Below are positions 19,153 to 27,368 of a stretch of 64,000 nt of DNA, piece after piece. The number at the start of each line of letters is the position of its first letter. Position 1 is the stretch's first letter. This DNA comes from Chloroflexota bacterium. GTDB lineage: Bacteria; Chloroflexota; UBA11872; VXOZ01. Location of the stretch: the NCBI GenBank assembly GCA_026710945.1, contig JAPOQA010000069.1, forward strand, positions 1 through 64,000, in the 5' to 3' direction. The position numbers were made by a program, and so were the translations under genes. The notes beneath the pieces were generated by a model that saw only the letters and a list, made by a program, of their open reading frames with translations, searched no databases and was not told the origin of the DNA.

Positions 19153-19572
19153 TTAGAATCCTGTGATGATTTGCTTAGGAGTCTTTCTTCCACGTTCTGT
19201 TCGATCAAAATCCGAATCGAAACTTACGAGCATGAAGCCGTGTTTCTCAGCGGCTAGATACTGATAAGCGTCGTCAAAATCAAGTCGAAACTGTTGTCCC
19301 ACGGCCAGCAAGTCTCGCATGTCAGACGTGTTTAGCCGGAGACTGGTGACTTCTCCCTGTTCAAGCGTGTCTGCGGTAAAGTCAGAGAATAGCTGGTCTT
19401 TACCAAGTCGCGTTAGTATGATGCCGATCGAGAAAATAGTGAAGTCTGTCAATGCGAGTAGGCTCGGCTCAATTGTGCTAAGAAAGTCCCGGACTTCCTC
19501 CGCTCTTTCCTGTTCCAGGAGAAGCTCTAGCCATACATTTGTATCGACAAGGAACACTAGTCCCCCCACCAT
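19153..19572 (-). CDS. vapC: PIN-domain (VapC-like) ribonuclease toxin
   Basis: A 139-residue PIN fold with its acidic residues in place: the Asp of VDTNVW near the N-terminus, the mid-chain LTDF and the C-terminal DFDDAYQYLAAE, then FDSDFDRT. PIN toxins cut RNA with divalent metals. The gene overlaps the upstream antitoxin: an ATG at 19572 sits 15 bases inside it, and a GTG at 19557, one base overlapping the antitoxin stop and preceded by GGGGGGA, is an alternative start. It is embedded in the trp operon between trpF and trpS. Confidence 0.85.
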   Translation of the reverse strand: MVGGLVFLVDTNVWLELLLEQERAEEVRDFLSTIEPSLLALTDFTIFSIGIILTRLGKDQLFSDFTADTLEQGEVTSLRLNTSDMRDLLAVGQQFRLDFDDAYQYLAAEKHGFMLVSFDSDFDRTERGRKTPKQIITGF

Positions 19573-19766
19573 TCAAGCGCTTTACGCTGGAGATCAAGTG
19601 AGGTATAGCGGTCGCGATATTCACGTAGTCCTCCAGCCCAGTTGAGACGGAGCTTGCCCTTGCGGCGCGGTTTGGCTTTCGTTTCTAGCAGAAAGCGCGC
19701 AAAGTCGTAGACTTCCTGCTGCAACTCTGGGGGCAACTCCTGAACCAACTCTTCAAGCCGTTTCAT
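19557..19766 (-). CDS. DUF2281-type antitoxin paired with the PIN toxin
   Basis: A 69-residue protein (MKRLEELVQELPPELQQEV, then YDFARFLLETKAK) matching the short helical DUF2281 proteins that usually precede PIN-domain toxins. The basic C-terminal half (RRKGKLRLNWAGGL) probably contacts the toxin. I set the start at the ATG at 19766, with GAGAGGA upstream. It begins 11 bases after trpF. Confidence 0.78.
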   Translation of the reverse strand: MKRLEELVQELPPELQQEVYDFARFLLETKAKPRRKGKLRLNWAGGLREYRDRYTSLDLQRKALEWWGD

Positions 19767-19777
19767 TGTGATTCCTC

Positions 19778-20449
19778 TCACGGTAACGAGGCGTCTCTTG
19801 CTTGGTGGATGAATGCGGCGATCCTGTCGGGGTCTTTGGCTCCATTGGTTTCAACGCCGCTGCTGACATCCACGCCCCAGGGCTGCGCCCGCGCGATGGC
19901 TTCTCCGACGTTTTCAGGGTTTAGCCCGCCTGCGATCAGAGTGGGGCGGTCGCGCGGCGCCGCGCTGGCAAGACCCCAATCCCAGGTTTGGCCGGTGCCG
20001 CCCGGCCCGTTGTCGGCGCCTTCCAGCAGAAAGGCTGTGGCGTCGACGTATCGATTCAACCGCTCGAAGTCCCCGACCGAGTGCAGATTGATGACCTTCC
20101 AATAGGGGACGCCCACTTCCGCGCAGTAGGCCGGGGACTCCTGACCACAGAACTGCACGTACTGGAGGCCGATTGCGGCGACTATGTCGCGCACCACGGT
20201 GGGCTTTTCATCGAGGAAGAGTCCAACGGTTGGCGGGCACGCGGATCCGAGCGACTGGATAATGTCCCGTGCCTTGTCCAATGTTAAGCACCGGCGTCTT
20301 CCCGTTACGAAGTTCAAGCCGAGGAAGTCCGCGCCGTGCGCTGCGGCCGCTTCCGCGTCGGCCGGCGCCATGATGCCGCAGATTTTAACTTTGGGCGAAA
20401 GGGAATTTTCCGAATCGCTTTGGGTTTCAGACTCTCGTAAGACTGTCAT
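19778..20449 (-). CDS. trpF: phosphoribosylanthranilate isomerase
   Basis: A 223-residue TIM barrel catalysing the Amadori rearrangement of phosphoribosylanthranilate. The start region VKICGIMAPADAEAAAAHGAD carries the catalytic cysteine (KICG), and FLGLNFVTGRRR, VGLFLD, VQFCGQES, LIAGGLNPENV and GVDVSSGVE follow in the canonical order. About 20 residues precede the usual N-terminus; they lie over the repeat-derived end of trpC. The ATG overlaps the trpC stop (ATGA). Confidence 0.95.
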   Translation of the reverse strand: MTVLRESETQSDSENSLSPKVKICGIMAPADAEAAAAHGADFLGLNFVTGRRRCLTLDKARDIIQSLGSACPPTVGLFLDEKPTVVRDIVAAIGLQYVQFCGQESPAYCAEVGVPYWKVINLHSVGDFERLNRYVDATAFLLEGADNGPGGTGQTWDWGLASAAPRDRPTLIAGGLNPENVGEAIARAQPWGVDVSSGVETNGAKDPDRIAAFIHQARDASLP

Positions 20450-21306
20450 GCGCGATGCCCCTTCTGGATTCCGGCTTTCGCCGGAATGACGGCGGGTGAA
20501 TCGCTAGACGGAGAAGTAACGCGCGGCGGTCTCGCGGCCTCAACAAGCGATGCAACTTTGGCAGCCGTGTCGGGAGCGGTAACGAGCGCTTCTCCAATGA
20601 GCATGGCGTCTACGTTCCAGCCGTGCAGTTGTGCCACGTCAGCGGGTGTATGGATGCCGCTTTCGCTGACCACTATGCGGTCGTTGGAAATGAGCGCGCG
20701 GAGTTCGGCCGTGGTTTCCAGGCTTGTCTCGAATGTGTGCAGGTTGCGGTTGTTGATGCCGATGATTGCCGCGCCGACAGCTAAGGCTTGCTCGGTTTCT
20801 GCCGCCGTGTGCACTTCCACGATGGCGGCCATCCCCCACTCCTTCGCGCAGCGAAGCAGCGTCCGCAGGCGTGGCTGCGGGAGGGCGGCGACAATGAGCA
20901 GCACGGCGTCGGCGCCCGCGGCACGGGCTTCTACGATGTGGTATTCGTTAGTCGTAAAGTCCTTGCGCAATGCGGGAATGTCCACGGTAGATCGCGCGGC
21001 CGTGAGATCGCTTAACGAACCTTGGAAAAACCGCTCGTCGGTGAGAACGGATAGCGCGCTCGCGCCGCCGGATTCATAGGTCTGCGCCAGTGCTGCTGGA
21101 TCGAGATCAGGCGCAAACACGCCTTTGGAGGGCGAAGCGCGCTTTATCTCGGCGATCAAACGAATGCCGTCTTGGCGCAGCGCAGCCGTGAAGTCACGCG
21201 GCGGTTGCGTCGCTTCGGCCCTTTTCTCCAGAACATTGAGAGGCACGGCCGCTTGGCGCTCTGCCAGCTCGCGTTCTTTGTGCTGCAGGATGGTATCGAG
21301 AATCAT
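20446..21306 (-). CDS. trpC: indole-3-glycerol phosphate synthase
   Basis: A 286-residue TIM barrel that closes the indole ring. Family signatures: LIAEIKRASPSKGVF, ALSVLTDERFFQGS, ALRKDFTTNEYHIVEARAAG, GINNRNLHTFETSL and VSESGIHTPAD. I chose the ATG at 21306, where homologues begin. After the family's normal end (LVEAARPP) the protein continues for about 25 residues to ...VIPAKAGIQKGHRA, encoded by a dispersed palindromic repeat (20464-20490). This tail is probably a by-product of repeat insertion at the gene's 3' end. Confidence 0.95.
   Translation of the reverse strand: MILDTILQHKERELAERQAAVPLNVLEKRAEATQPPRDFTAALRQDGIRLIAEIKRASPSKGVFAPDLDPAALAQTYESGGASALSVLTDERFFQGSLSDLTAARSTVDIPALRKDFTTNEYHIVEARAAGADAVLLIVAALPQPRLRTLLRCAKEWGMAAIVEVHTAAETEQALAVGAAIIGINNRNLHTFETSLETTAELRALISNDRIVVSESGIHTPADVAQLHGWNVDAMLIGEALVTAPDTAAKVASLVEAARPPRVTSPSSDSPAVIPAKAGIQKGHRA
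20464..20490 (-). repeat. 27-bp palindromic repeat inside the 3' end of trpC
   Basis: An inverted repeat with arms ATTCCGGC and GCCGGAAT around TTTCG. Other copies: 36954-36980, a variant at 37887-37913 and a decayed one at 42080-42107. Here it is translated as part of TrpC (residues VIPAKAGIQ) and reaches close to the trpF start. Confidence 0.8.
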
Positions 21307-21355
21307 GTGCCTGGCCCTAAGTACCTTTTCAACCGCAGACTTACTCTGACGTTTC

Positions 21356-21390
21356 ACCCTCACCCTAACCCTCTCCCTCAGGGAGAGGGG
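21356..21390 (-). repeat. CCCTCTCCC/GGGAGAGGG inverted repeat between trpD and trpC
   Basis: A third copy of the family at 8607-8640. It sits in the 132-base gap between trpD and trpC, the largest gap within the biosynthetic half of the operon, and could form an RNA hairpin there. Confidence 0.65.
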
Positions 21391-21438
21391 ATAACCGCGG
21401 AGCCTTGTTTACTAGTGATTCCACATTCGCATACGGTA

Positions 21439-22455
21439 TCAGGCGAGACTTTGACTGAGGCTCGCAAAAGCTTCCAGTTTGGCGGCGGCCTGGCCGTTGT
21501 CGATAGCGGCGGCGGCCTGCTCGGCGCCTGCTTTCCAGTCACTCGCTTTACCACTTACGACAAGACCGGCGGCGGCATTCATGACCACCACGTCGCGGCG
21601 CGGGCCCGGTTTGCCGGCCAGCACGTTGCGCACGTGCTGCGCATTTTCTTCCACGGAGCCGCCGGCAATTTCGCTGACCGGAGCCGAGGCGAGTCCGAAT
21701 TCCTCCGGCGCCAAGCGGTAGCTATTCACGCTGCTCCCATCCCATTCGGTCACTAACGTGGGACCGCTGATAGAGATTTCGTCAACACCGTCGGCCTCAC
21801 CGTGCACAACGAGCGCGCGGCGCACGCCGAGAGCGCTCAGCGAATGCGCGATGTCTGTGGCTAAGCTTGGGTCGGCGACTCCAAACACTCTGTAGCTTGC
21901 CCCGGCAGGGGTCGTCAGCGGTCCGAGAATGTTGAAAATCGTGCGGATGCCGATTTCGCGGCGCAGCGGCGCGGCGAACTTCATCGCCGGATGGTACGCC
22001 TGCGCGAACATGAAGCCGATGCCGACCTGCTCGATGCACTGCGCCACCGAGTCCGGTCCCAACTCAATGTGCACGCCCAGGGCTTCTAAGACATCTGCGC
22101 TGCCGCAGGCGCTGCTCATGGCGCGGTTGCCGTGCTTTGCTACAGGCTGTCCGGCCGCCGCCAATACGATGGCGTTTGCCGTGGAAATGTTGAAGGTACC
22201 TGTGCCGTCGCCGCCGGTGCCGCAAGTGTCGGCAACCGGCTGGCTGACGGTAACCGGCAGCGCTCTCTCGCGCATCACCGCGAGGCAACCGGCAATCTCG
22301 TCGGCGGTCTCGCCCTTGGCACGGAGTGCCGTGACAAAAGCGCCGAATTGCGCCGGCGTGCAGGCCGCATCCATGATCTCGGTCATTACCTCAGCCGCTT
22401 CGTCGCGGGTGAGCGGCGCACCATCAGTGGCTTTGATCGTAGCTTCAACTATCAT
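21439..22455 (-). CDS. trpD: anthranilate phosphoribosyltransferase
   Basis: A 338-residue enzyme that attaches phosphoribosyl to anthranilate. The PRPP/phosphate loop reads DTCGTGGDGTGTFNIST, followed by KHGNRAMSSACGSADVLEALG and REIGIRTIFNILGPLTTPA, all diagnostic. Length is typical. The ATG overlaps the trpG stop by four bases and is preceded by GAGGG. Confidence 0.96.
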   Translation of the reverse strand: MIVEATIKATDGAPLTRDEAAEVMTEIMDAACTPAQFGAFVTALRAKGETADEIAGCLAVMRERALPVTVSQPVADTCGTGGDGTGTFNISTANAIVLAAAGQPVAKHGNRAMSSACGSADVLEALGVHIELGPDSVAQCIEQVGIGFMFAQAYHPAMKFAAPLRREIGIRTIFNILGPLTTPAGASYRVFGVADPSLATDIAHSLSALGVRRALVVHGEADGVDEISISGPTLVTEWDGSSVNSYRLAPEEFGLASAPVSEIAGGSVEENAQHVRNVLAGKPGPRRDVVVMNAAAGLVVSGKASDWKAGAEQAAAAIDNGQAAAKLEAFASLSQSLA

Positions 22456-23075
22456 CCCTCTGCCCCCTTTTGCGCGGAAGCCGCTTGCGTTTTCCGCGAG
22501 TGGTGCCGCTCGACAATGTTGAGGAAATTCTGCAGGAGTTTCTTGCCTTCTGTGGTGAGAATTGACTCGGGATGAAACTGGACCCCGTAAATTGGGTATT
22601 CCCGGTGACGCACACTCATTATCGTCCCATCGTCTGCTCGTGCCGTCACGTCGAGGGCAGATGGAAATTGCGCGGGATCCACAATCAGGGAATGGTAGCG
22701 CGTCGCGACAAAGGGGTTATCCAGGTCTGCAAACAGGTCTCTACCGTGGTGGTGGATCATCGAGGTCTTGCCGTGCATCAGCGTGTCTGCGCGAATCACG
22801 TTGCCGCCAAAGACCTGGCCGATGCACTGGTGTCCAAGGCAGACACCAAGCAGCGGTATCTTGCCCGCAGCCTGCGTGATAAGGTCGTTTGAGATGCCGG
22901 CTTCATGGGGCGTGCACGGGCCCGGCGAGATGACAATGCCATCCGGCCGGCGCGCCATCACTGCTTTCACAGTGGTCTTGTCGTTGCGCGCCACTTCCAG
23001 ATCGGCGCCGAGTTCGCCCATGTATTGCACCAGATTGTAGGTAAACGAATCGTAGTTATCCAGCATGAAGATCAC
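22452..23075 (-). CDS. trpG: anthranilate synthase glutamine amidotransferase subunit
   Basis: A class I glutamine amidotransferase of 207 residues. It shows the N-terminal MLDNYDSFTYNLVQYMGELG, the nucleophile Cys in LLGVCLGHQCIG, and the catalytic His-Glu in YGVQFHPESIL. It releases ammonia from glutamine for TrpE; it may also serve p-aminobenzoate synthesis as in other bacteria. I chose GTG 23075 because GGAGGAG lies seven bases upstream; this overlaps trpE by 20 bases. Confidence 0.95.
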   Translation of the reverse strand: MIFMLDNYDSFTYNLVQYMGELGADLEVARNDKTTVKAVMARRPDGIVISPGPCTPHEAGISNDLITQAAGKIPLLGVCLGHQCIGQVFGGNVIRADTLMHGKTSMIHHHGRDLFADLDNPFVATRYHSLIVDPAQFPSALDVTARADDGTIMSVRHREYPIYGVQFHPESILTTEGKKLLQNFLNIVERHHSRKTQAASAQKGAEG

Positions 23076-24576
23076 GTTCCATCTCCTCCGCGACGTCAAT
23101 CGCCCGCATGGTCGAGGCGGCCTTGTTGCACACCTCTTGGTACTCCTCTTCGGGATCGGAATCCGCCACGATACCGCCGCCGGCTTGGATGTAGGCCGTG
23201 TTGTCTTTCACGGTCATCGTGCGAATGGTGATTGCCATATCCATATTGCCGGAGTAGTCGAAATAGCCGACAGCACCGCCGTAAGGTCCCCGTGTCGTGC
23301 CTTCGAGTTCTGAGATTATCTCCATGGCGCGCACTTTGGGAGCGCCGGAGAGCGTGCCCGCCGGAAAACACGAGCGCAGGGCGTCAAAGGCCGTCTTGCC
23401 CGGCAAGAGCTCTCCTTCCACTTGTGAGACGATGTGCATAACGTGGGAAAACTCTTCCACCACCATGAGCGTCGGGACATGCACCGAGCCGGGGCGGCAG
23501 ACCCGTCCGAGGTCGTTGCGGCCCAGGTCCACGAGCATGATGTGTTCAGCGCGCTCCTTGTCGCTCGCGAGCAACTCTTCAGACAGTGCCGCGTCTTCTT
23601 CCGGCGTGCTTCCCCGTCGTCGGGTACCGGCGATGGGGCGCGTCGTGACGTGAGATCCTTCTACCCGCACCAGCATCTCCGGTGAGGCGCCGACGATCTG
23701 CATGTCATCAAGCTGCAAGTAGTACATGTACGGCGACGGATTGATCATGCGCAACGCGCGATACACCGAGTATGGATGCACGCCCAACTGACGCGTCCAG
23801 CGCAAACCTAGTACAGCCTGAATAATGTCGCCCGCTGCGATGTACTCTTTCGCGGCGCGCACCATGGCATGATGCTGCGCTTCGCTTTTTGTGGGCACGG
23901 CTGCGCCGGAGCTCGTCGTGTCGCGCACGAACGGCACGGTACGTTGCAGGCGCGCGTGGATGGTTTCGACTCTTTCTACCGCGTCCTGGTAGTTCGCGGC
24001 GACATCTCCATGGGGTGGGACGTAGGAGATGATCGTGAGGCTGTGCTTGAAGTGGTCGAACATCACTAAACTATCCGTGAACATGAAGACCGCCTCGGGC
24101 ACAGGCAAGGCATTCTCCGCCGGCAGAGGCACCCTGGGCTCGAAATAGCGTACGCTCTCATAGCCGAGATAGCCGACGGCGCCGCCTTGAAAACGCGGCA
24201 GGCCGGGCATAGCGGCGAAATTGGTCTTGGCAAGCTCTTCTTGAAGCAACGCTAATGGGTCCGAATACGTGCGAGTTTCGCTTTCCCCGCCCTGCTTGCA
24301 GGTTGCCATGCCGTTGTCCATGCGCAGGACGGTAGACGGATTGGTTCCGATGAACGAATACCGGCCCAGGCTCTCGCTGCCCTGGACACTCTCGAGCAGA
24401 AATGAGTAGTCGCCCTGGGCAATCTTAAGGTAGGCAGAGACCGGCGTTTCCAAATCCGCGGGAATAGTGAGTGAAATGGGCACTGTCAGCCCCTCTGCCG
24501 CGAGTGCGCGCACTGCGGCAAGGTCCGGCTGAATGCCGGCAAAAACCATACCCGGTGCGGTTTGCATGACTGCCAT
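23056..24576 (-). CDS. trpE: anthranilate synthase component I
   Basis: A 506-residue chorismate-binding enzyme, first gene of the trp operon. The N-terminal LLES of FLLESVQGSESLGRYSFIG is the tryptophan feedback site. The catalytic part includes IAGTRRRG, ADKERAEH-like ASDKERAEHIMLVDLGRND, SHVMHIVSQVEG, ALRSCFPAGTLSGAPKVRAM and the C-terminal QAGGGIVADSDPEEEYQE. It converts chorismate and ammonia to anthranilate. The ATG has an AAGGGAA site and lies just downstream of a T-box terminator. Confidence 0.97.
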   Translation of the reverse strand: MAVMQTAPGMVFAGIQPDLAAVRALAAEGLTVPISLTIPADLETPVSAYLKIAQGDYSFLLESVQGSESLGRYSFIGTNPSTVLRMDNGMATCKQGGESETRTYSDPLALLQEELAKTNFAAMPGLPRFQGGAVGYLGYESVRYFEPRVPLPAENALPVPEAVFMFTDSLVMFDHFKHSLTIISYVPPHGDVAANYQDAVERVETIHARLQRTVPFVRDTTSSGAAVPTKSEAQHHAMVRAAKEYIAAGDIIQAVLGLRWTRQLGVHPYSVYRALRMINPSPYMYYLQLDDMQIVGASPEMLVRVEGSHVTTRPIAGTRRRGSTPEEDAALSEELLASDKERAEHIMLVDLGRNDLGRVCRPGSVHVPTLMVVEEFSHVMHIVSQVEGELLPGKTAFDALRSCFPAGTLSGAPKVRAMEIISELEGTTRGPYGGAVGYFDYSGNMDMAITIRTMTVKDNTAYIQAGGGIVADSDPEEEYQEVCNKAASTMRAIDVAEEMERDLHAG

Positions 24577-24603
24577 GGCATTCCCTTGTTCAGGCTGTTG
24601 CTT

Positions 24604-24636
24604 AAAAAAAGAAATCTCGTCCCTTTGAGGGACGAG
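24604..24636 (-). terminator. intrinsic terminator of the T-box leader
   Basis: On the minus strand, CTCGTCCCTCAAAGGGACGAG (24616-24636) folds into a strong stem with a short loop, followed after a few bases by a run of seven T (24604-24610). It competes with the antiterminator formed by the T-box sequence next to it. Confidence 0.92.
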
Positions 24637-24944
24637 AAGTATCTCGCGGTGCCACCCTTATTGGCTGCGTGCGCAGCCCGCTTCATTCACTCAAGCACTC
24701 CTCGCCTGCGCGGTTGCATGCTTGCCCCAAAGTCTACGGTAGGGGTTCCGTTGACGCCTAGTCGGCAACTAAACCGGCCACACTTCGCTTGGACGCGTTT
24801 CCGGATCAGCTATCTTTCAGGTCACAGCTCCCAGGCCCATTCCGCTGGCCGCGCACCGCCGGGATCCCACCATTCCCCGGCTCTCTGAAGGCCGCCTTAG
24901 CAGCGTACTCTTCCTGATCATCGCCTTTTTCATATTCAATTGTG
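24604..24944 (-). promoter_or_regulatory. tryptophan-specific T-box riboswitch
   Basis: The leader of trpE, read on the minus strand. The T-box consensus AGGGTGGCACCGCG is perfect at 24646-24659 and is followed by a terminator stem. Upstream, stem I carries GAATGGGCCTGGGAG, in which the specifier-loop codon is UGG (24837-24839), decoding Trp. An AGAGAGCCGGGG element (about 24878-24889) matches the conserved upper stem I region. When tRNA-Trp is uncharged it should bind the specifier and T-box bulge and favour readthrough into trpEGDCF, the toxin pair, trpS, trpBA and the following gene. Confidence 0.95.
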
Positions 24945-24950
24945 AATCGT

Positions 24951-24979
24951 ATTCTATGGTAGGTTCAGGCCTCTGTCAA
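24951..24979 (-). promoter_or_regulatory. near-consensus promoter of the trp operon
   Basis: On the minus strand, TTGACA (24974-24979) is separated by exactly 17 bases from TAGAAT (24951-24956), a near-consensus housekeeping promoter. Transcription would begin near 24944, right at the start of the T-box leader. The -35 box overlaps the stop codon of the upstream polysaccharide deacetylase. Confidence 0.75.
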
Positions 24980-25884
24980 GGGCTGGAGAGTACGATGGTT
25001 GGGGAAGGCTTCACAATAATCGTGGGCGTTGGATTCACAATGGGGGTCGCAATGGCCGGTGGCGGATACAAGAGTTCAGAGACTTTTACGACTCGGTAAC
25101 CCTGCTCCTTTAGTTCAGTCAAAATGTCTGGGAGCGCCTCCAGCGTATGCTTGCTGCCGAGATGAGCGAGGATGATGACGCCATTCTGGAGGCGGTCGCG
25201 GATGCGCTGCTTGACCAAGGCAGGCGTCGCGTCATCCCGCCAGTCAATCGTATCGATAGTCCAGTAGATGCTCTGATAGCCTTCACGGGCTACCACGCGG
25301 CGGACATGGTGATTGCGTGCGCCGTAGGGGAAGCGGAACCAGGGCTTGGTGCTTACTCCCCCTACGTCCTTTATGATTTCCTCTGTGCGGGTGAGCTCCG
25401 CGCGGATGGCATCATCGTTCAGCTCGGTAAAGTCGGGGTGCGCATAGGAGTGGTTCCCAATTTCATGCCCATCGGCGATCATCTCGAGGACGAGTTCAGG
25501 GTGGCGTTCGGCGAACTGTCCGGTGATGAAGATTGTAATGCGCACCCCGTGCTCGCGCAGAATTTGCAATATTTCAGGAGTGTAGTCGGCAATTGCCCCA
25601 CCGTCGAGCGTGAACGCGACGGCAGGGATGTCCGGGCCGCCGCGCACAATCTCTTGGGCGAGAACCTCATAGGGAAGCCCGGTGAGGTCCGGTGTGGGGT
25701 AAGGGACTGCCGTGGACATGACAATTGCTGGCTCAGCGCCCGCGGTTGGTATGGGCGCCGGCACAGATGGCGTCGGCACTGCCGTTGCGGGCGGAATCGT
25801 GCGCCCAAACGTCATTTGATCGGAATCGGTTTGCGCACAGGCGGCAAAGAGGAAGACACACAAGACCGTCCATTGCAAGCCCAT
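24976..25884 (-). CDS. NodB-type polysaccharide deacetylase lipoprotein
   Basis: A hydrophobic N-terminus ends in a lipobox (LFAAC), so I chose the ATG at 25884 (302 residues); a longer reading from 25971 is possible. A Pro/Thr-rich linker follows, then a NodB homology domain with HSYAHPD (metal His pair), RFPYGAR, a WTIDTIDW segment and ILAHLGS. Motif 1 reads TLDGG instead of TFDDG, losing the second, metal-binding Asp, so activity may be altered. A second Pro/Thr-rich tail closes the protein. Relatives remove acetyl groups from peptidoglycan or chitin-like glycans outside the membrane. Confidence 0.82.
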   Translation of the reverse strand: MGLQWTVLCVFLFAACAQTDSDQMTFGRTIPPATAVPTPSVPAPIPTAGAEPAIVMSTAVPYPTPDLTGLPYEVLAQEIVRGGPDIPAVAFTLDGGAIADYTPEILQILREHGVRITIFITGQFAERHPELVLEMIADGHEIGNHSYAHPDFTELNDDAIRAELTRTEEIIKDVGGVSTKPWFRFPYGARNHHVRRVVAREGYQSIYWTIDTIDWRDDATPALVKQRIRDRLQNGVIILAHLGSKHTLEALPDILTELKEQGYRVVKVSELLYPPPAIATPIVNPTPTIIVKPSPTIVLSSP

Positions 25885-26224
25885 GGGTGTCGGAATCCGC
25901 GACAGCAAGGCGGAGCATGACGGAAAGGCGAGAGAGTTGATTGAAAGCTGTAGGAGTTCTCGAAGTGTCATTCTTGAGGAGTGGCGAATAGGAAAAGCGC
26001 AAAGAGGCGCTGTAGAACGCAGCCAGAACCAATAAATGGGTCAAGACCGCAGACGCATGTTTAGCGTCTGCTCTAGTGTAATGCTAGACTGATTCTAAGC
26101 TCAAGAGGAGGTTTACAGTTACGATTATACTACATGAAGCGTTCTTGTAATGCAGTTCTTGTCTGCCTTTCGGATTGAGGGCAACTATATCTGGGCAGGG
26201 TAAGACCGTGCAAAGGAGTATGCA

Positions 26225-26866
26225 ATGAGTCGTGCGGCGCTGCTTAGCGATCTGTGCGAGGCCAAGATAACCGCCGTGGTGCGCACCAAGTCCACCGAGG
26301 AGGCGGTGCGTATCGCGCAGGCGCTGTATGCTGCCGGTATTCGGCTCGTTGAGATTACGTTTACGGTTCCGGACGCCGCCGCCGTGATTGAAGTGGTTGC
26401 GAGGGAGAAACCCGCCGGTTGTCTGGTAGGCGCCGGTACGGTGACAACCGAGACCCAGGCAAGGGAGGCGCTGGCAGCCGGCGCGCAGTTTGTGGTTGGG
26501 CCCGTGAACCGGCCTGCGCTCGTGTCTCTGGCGCACGAGGCTGATGTGCCTTGCATCATGGCCGGTCTGACACCCACCGAGATTCTCGACGTGCATGAAT
26601 CGGGTTCTGACATGGTGAAGGTCTTTCCAGTCGATAGCGTCGGCGGGCCGGGGTACGTCAAGTCGGTGCTCGGACCGCTCCCCGGGATCCCCATCGTCGC
26701 CTCCGGGGGCATCGGCTTCGACAACTATCGCGCTTACCTGGAGGCGGGAGCGGCTAACGTGGCGCTGGGCTCGGGACTCATGCCGCCGTCGCTCATAGCT
26801 GATGGTGACTACGCGGGGCTAACGGCATTTGCCCGGCGCTTCATGGAGTATTTGGACTCCGCGTAA
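26225..26866 (+). CDS. eda: KDPG/KHG aldolase
   Basis: A 213-residue class I aldolase. The N-terminal KITAVVRTKSTEEA matches the VxR region of Eda, VEITFTVPDA carries the catalytic Glu, LVGAGTVTT is conserved, and MVKVFPVDSVGG holds the Schiff-base lysine; GGIGFDN and VALGSGL complete the phosphate site. It splits 2-keto-3-deoxy-6-phosphogluconate into pyruvate and glyceraldehyde 3-phosphate. GGAGT precedes the ATG. The KDG kinase at 27369 supplies its substrate. A relative, DgaF, works with SelA-like ammonia-lyases, one of which lies at 32616. Confidence 0.9.
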   Translation: MSRAALLSDLCEAKITAVVRTKSTEEAVRIAQALYAAGIRLVEITFTVPDAAAVIEVVAREKPAGCLVGAGTVTTETQAREALAAGAQFVVGPVNRPALVSLAHEADVPCIMAGLTPTEILDVHESGSDMVKVFPVDSVGGPGYVKSVLGPLPGIPIVASGGIGFDNYRAYLEAGAANVALGSGLMPPSLIADGDYAGLTAFARRFMEYLDSA

Positions 26867-26980
26867 TTGCGCTCAGGCCAGAGGATGGGTGCACTGCATG
26901 TCACTCCTGTAAATGATGAGTAATTCGTTGGCAAGTTTGAGAACAGAAGCAACCTAACGCAGTACTAGACATGGCTAATT

Positions 26981-27092
26981 CACATGTCATTCCGAGCGGA
27001 GCGAGGAATCTAGGGTACATGCAACATGTCGCCAAATAGGCTCAACATCTTAGATTCCCCTCTTCGACGCGCTCCGATCAGAACGATATGTG
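26981..27092. repeat. imperfect long inverted repeat (MITE-like)
   Basis: Two arms of about 32-42 bases, starting CACATGTCATTCCGAGCGGA and ending ...ATATGTG on the other side, pair imperfectly across a 38-base centre (the outer bases and the AATCTA/TAGATT inner bases match best). It lies in the 500-base gap 26867-27368, which otherwise shows only a copy of the GCGGGGG palindrome. Confidence 0.6.
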
Positions 27093-27265
27093 TACTATTC
27101 ATGTAGAGTATTGCGTTCACTTGCTATCATTCTCAAGTCTGTCAACGAATTACCTGACATTTACAATTCCAAACGAAGCCTAGCGAAGAGTAACTCGGGG
27201 TGCGGAACCTGGAGCGTGCGGCCGGTATTCCCCTTGGTCGAGATCACTAGACTGGCAGCGTCAGT

Positions 27266-27289
27266 GTAGCGCGGGGGCTTGTCCCCCGC
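27266..27289 (-). repeat. 24-bp GCGGGGG/CCCCCGC palindromic repeat
   Basis: A reverse-oriented copy of the palindrome family at 1877-1900, about 80 bases upstream of the KDG kinase start. Confidence 0.7.
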
Positions 27290-27368
27290 TTCTGTAGGTG
27301 CGATAGAGGACCGACGGCATTGTCGCCGCTTGACGACGATTGCTGTCTTACTTTCCAATAGGTCGAAC

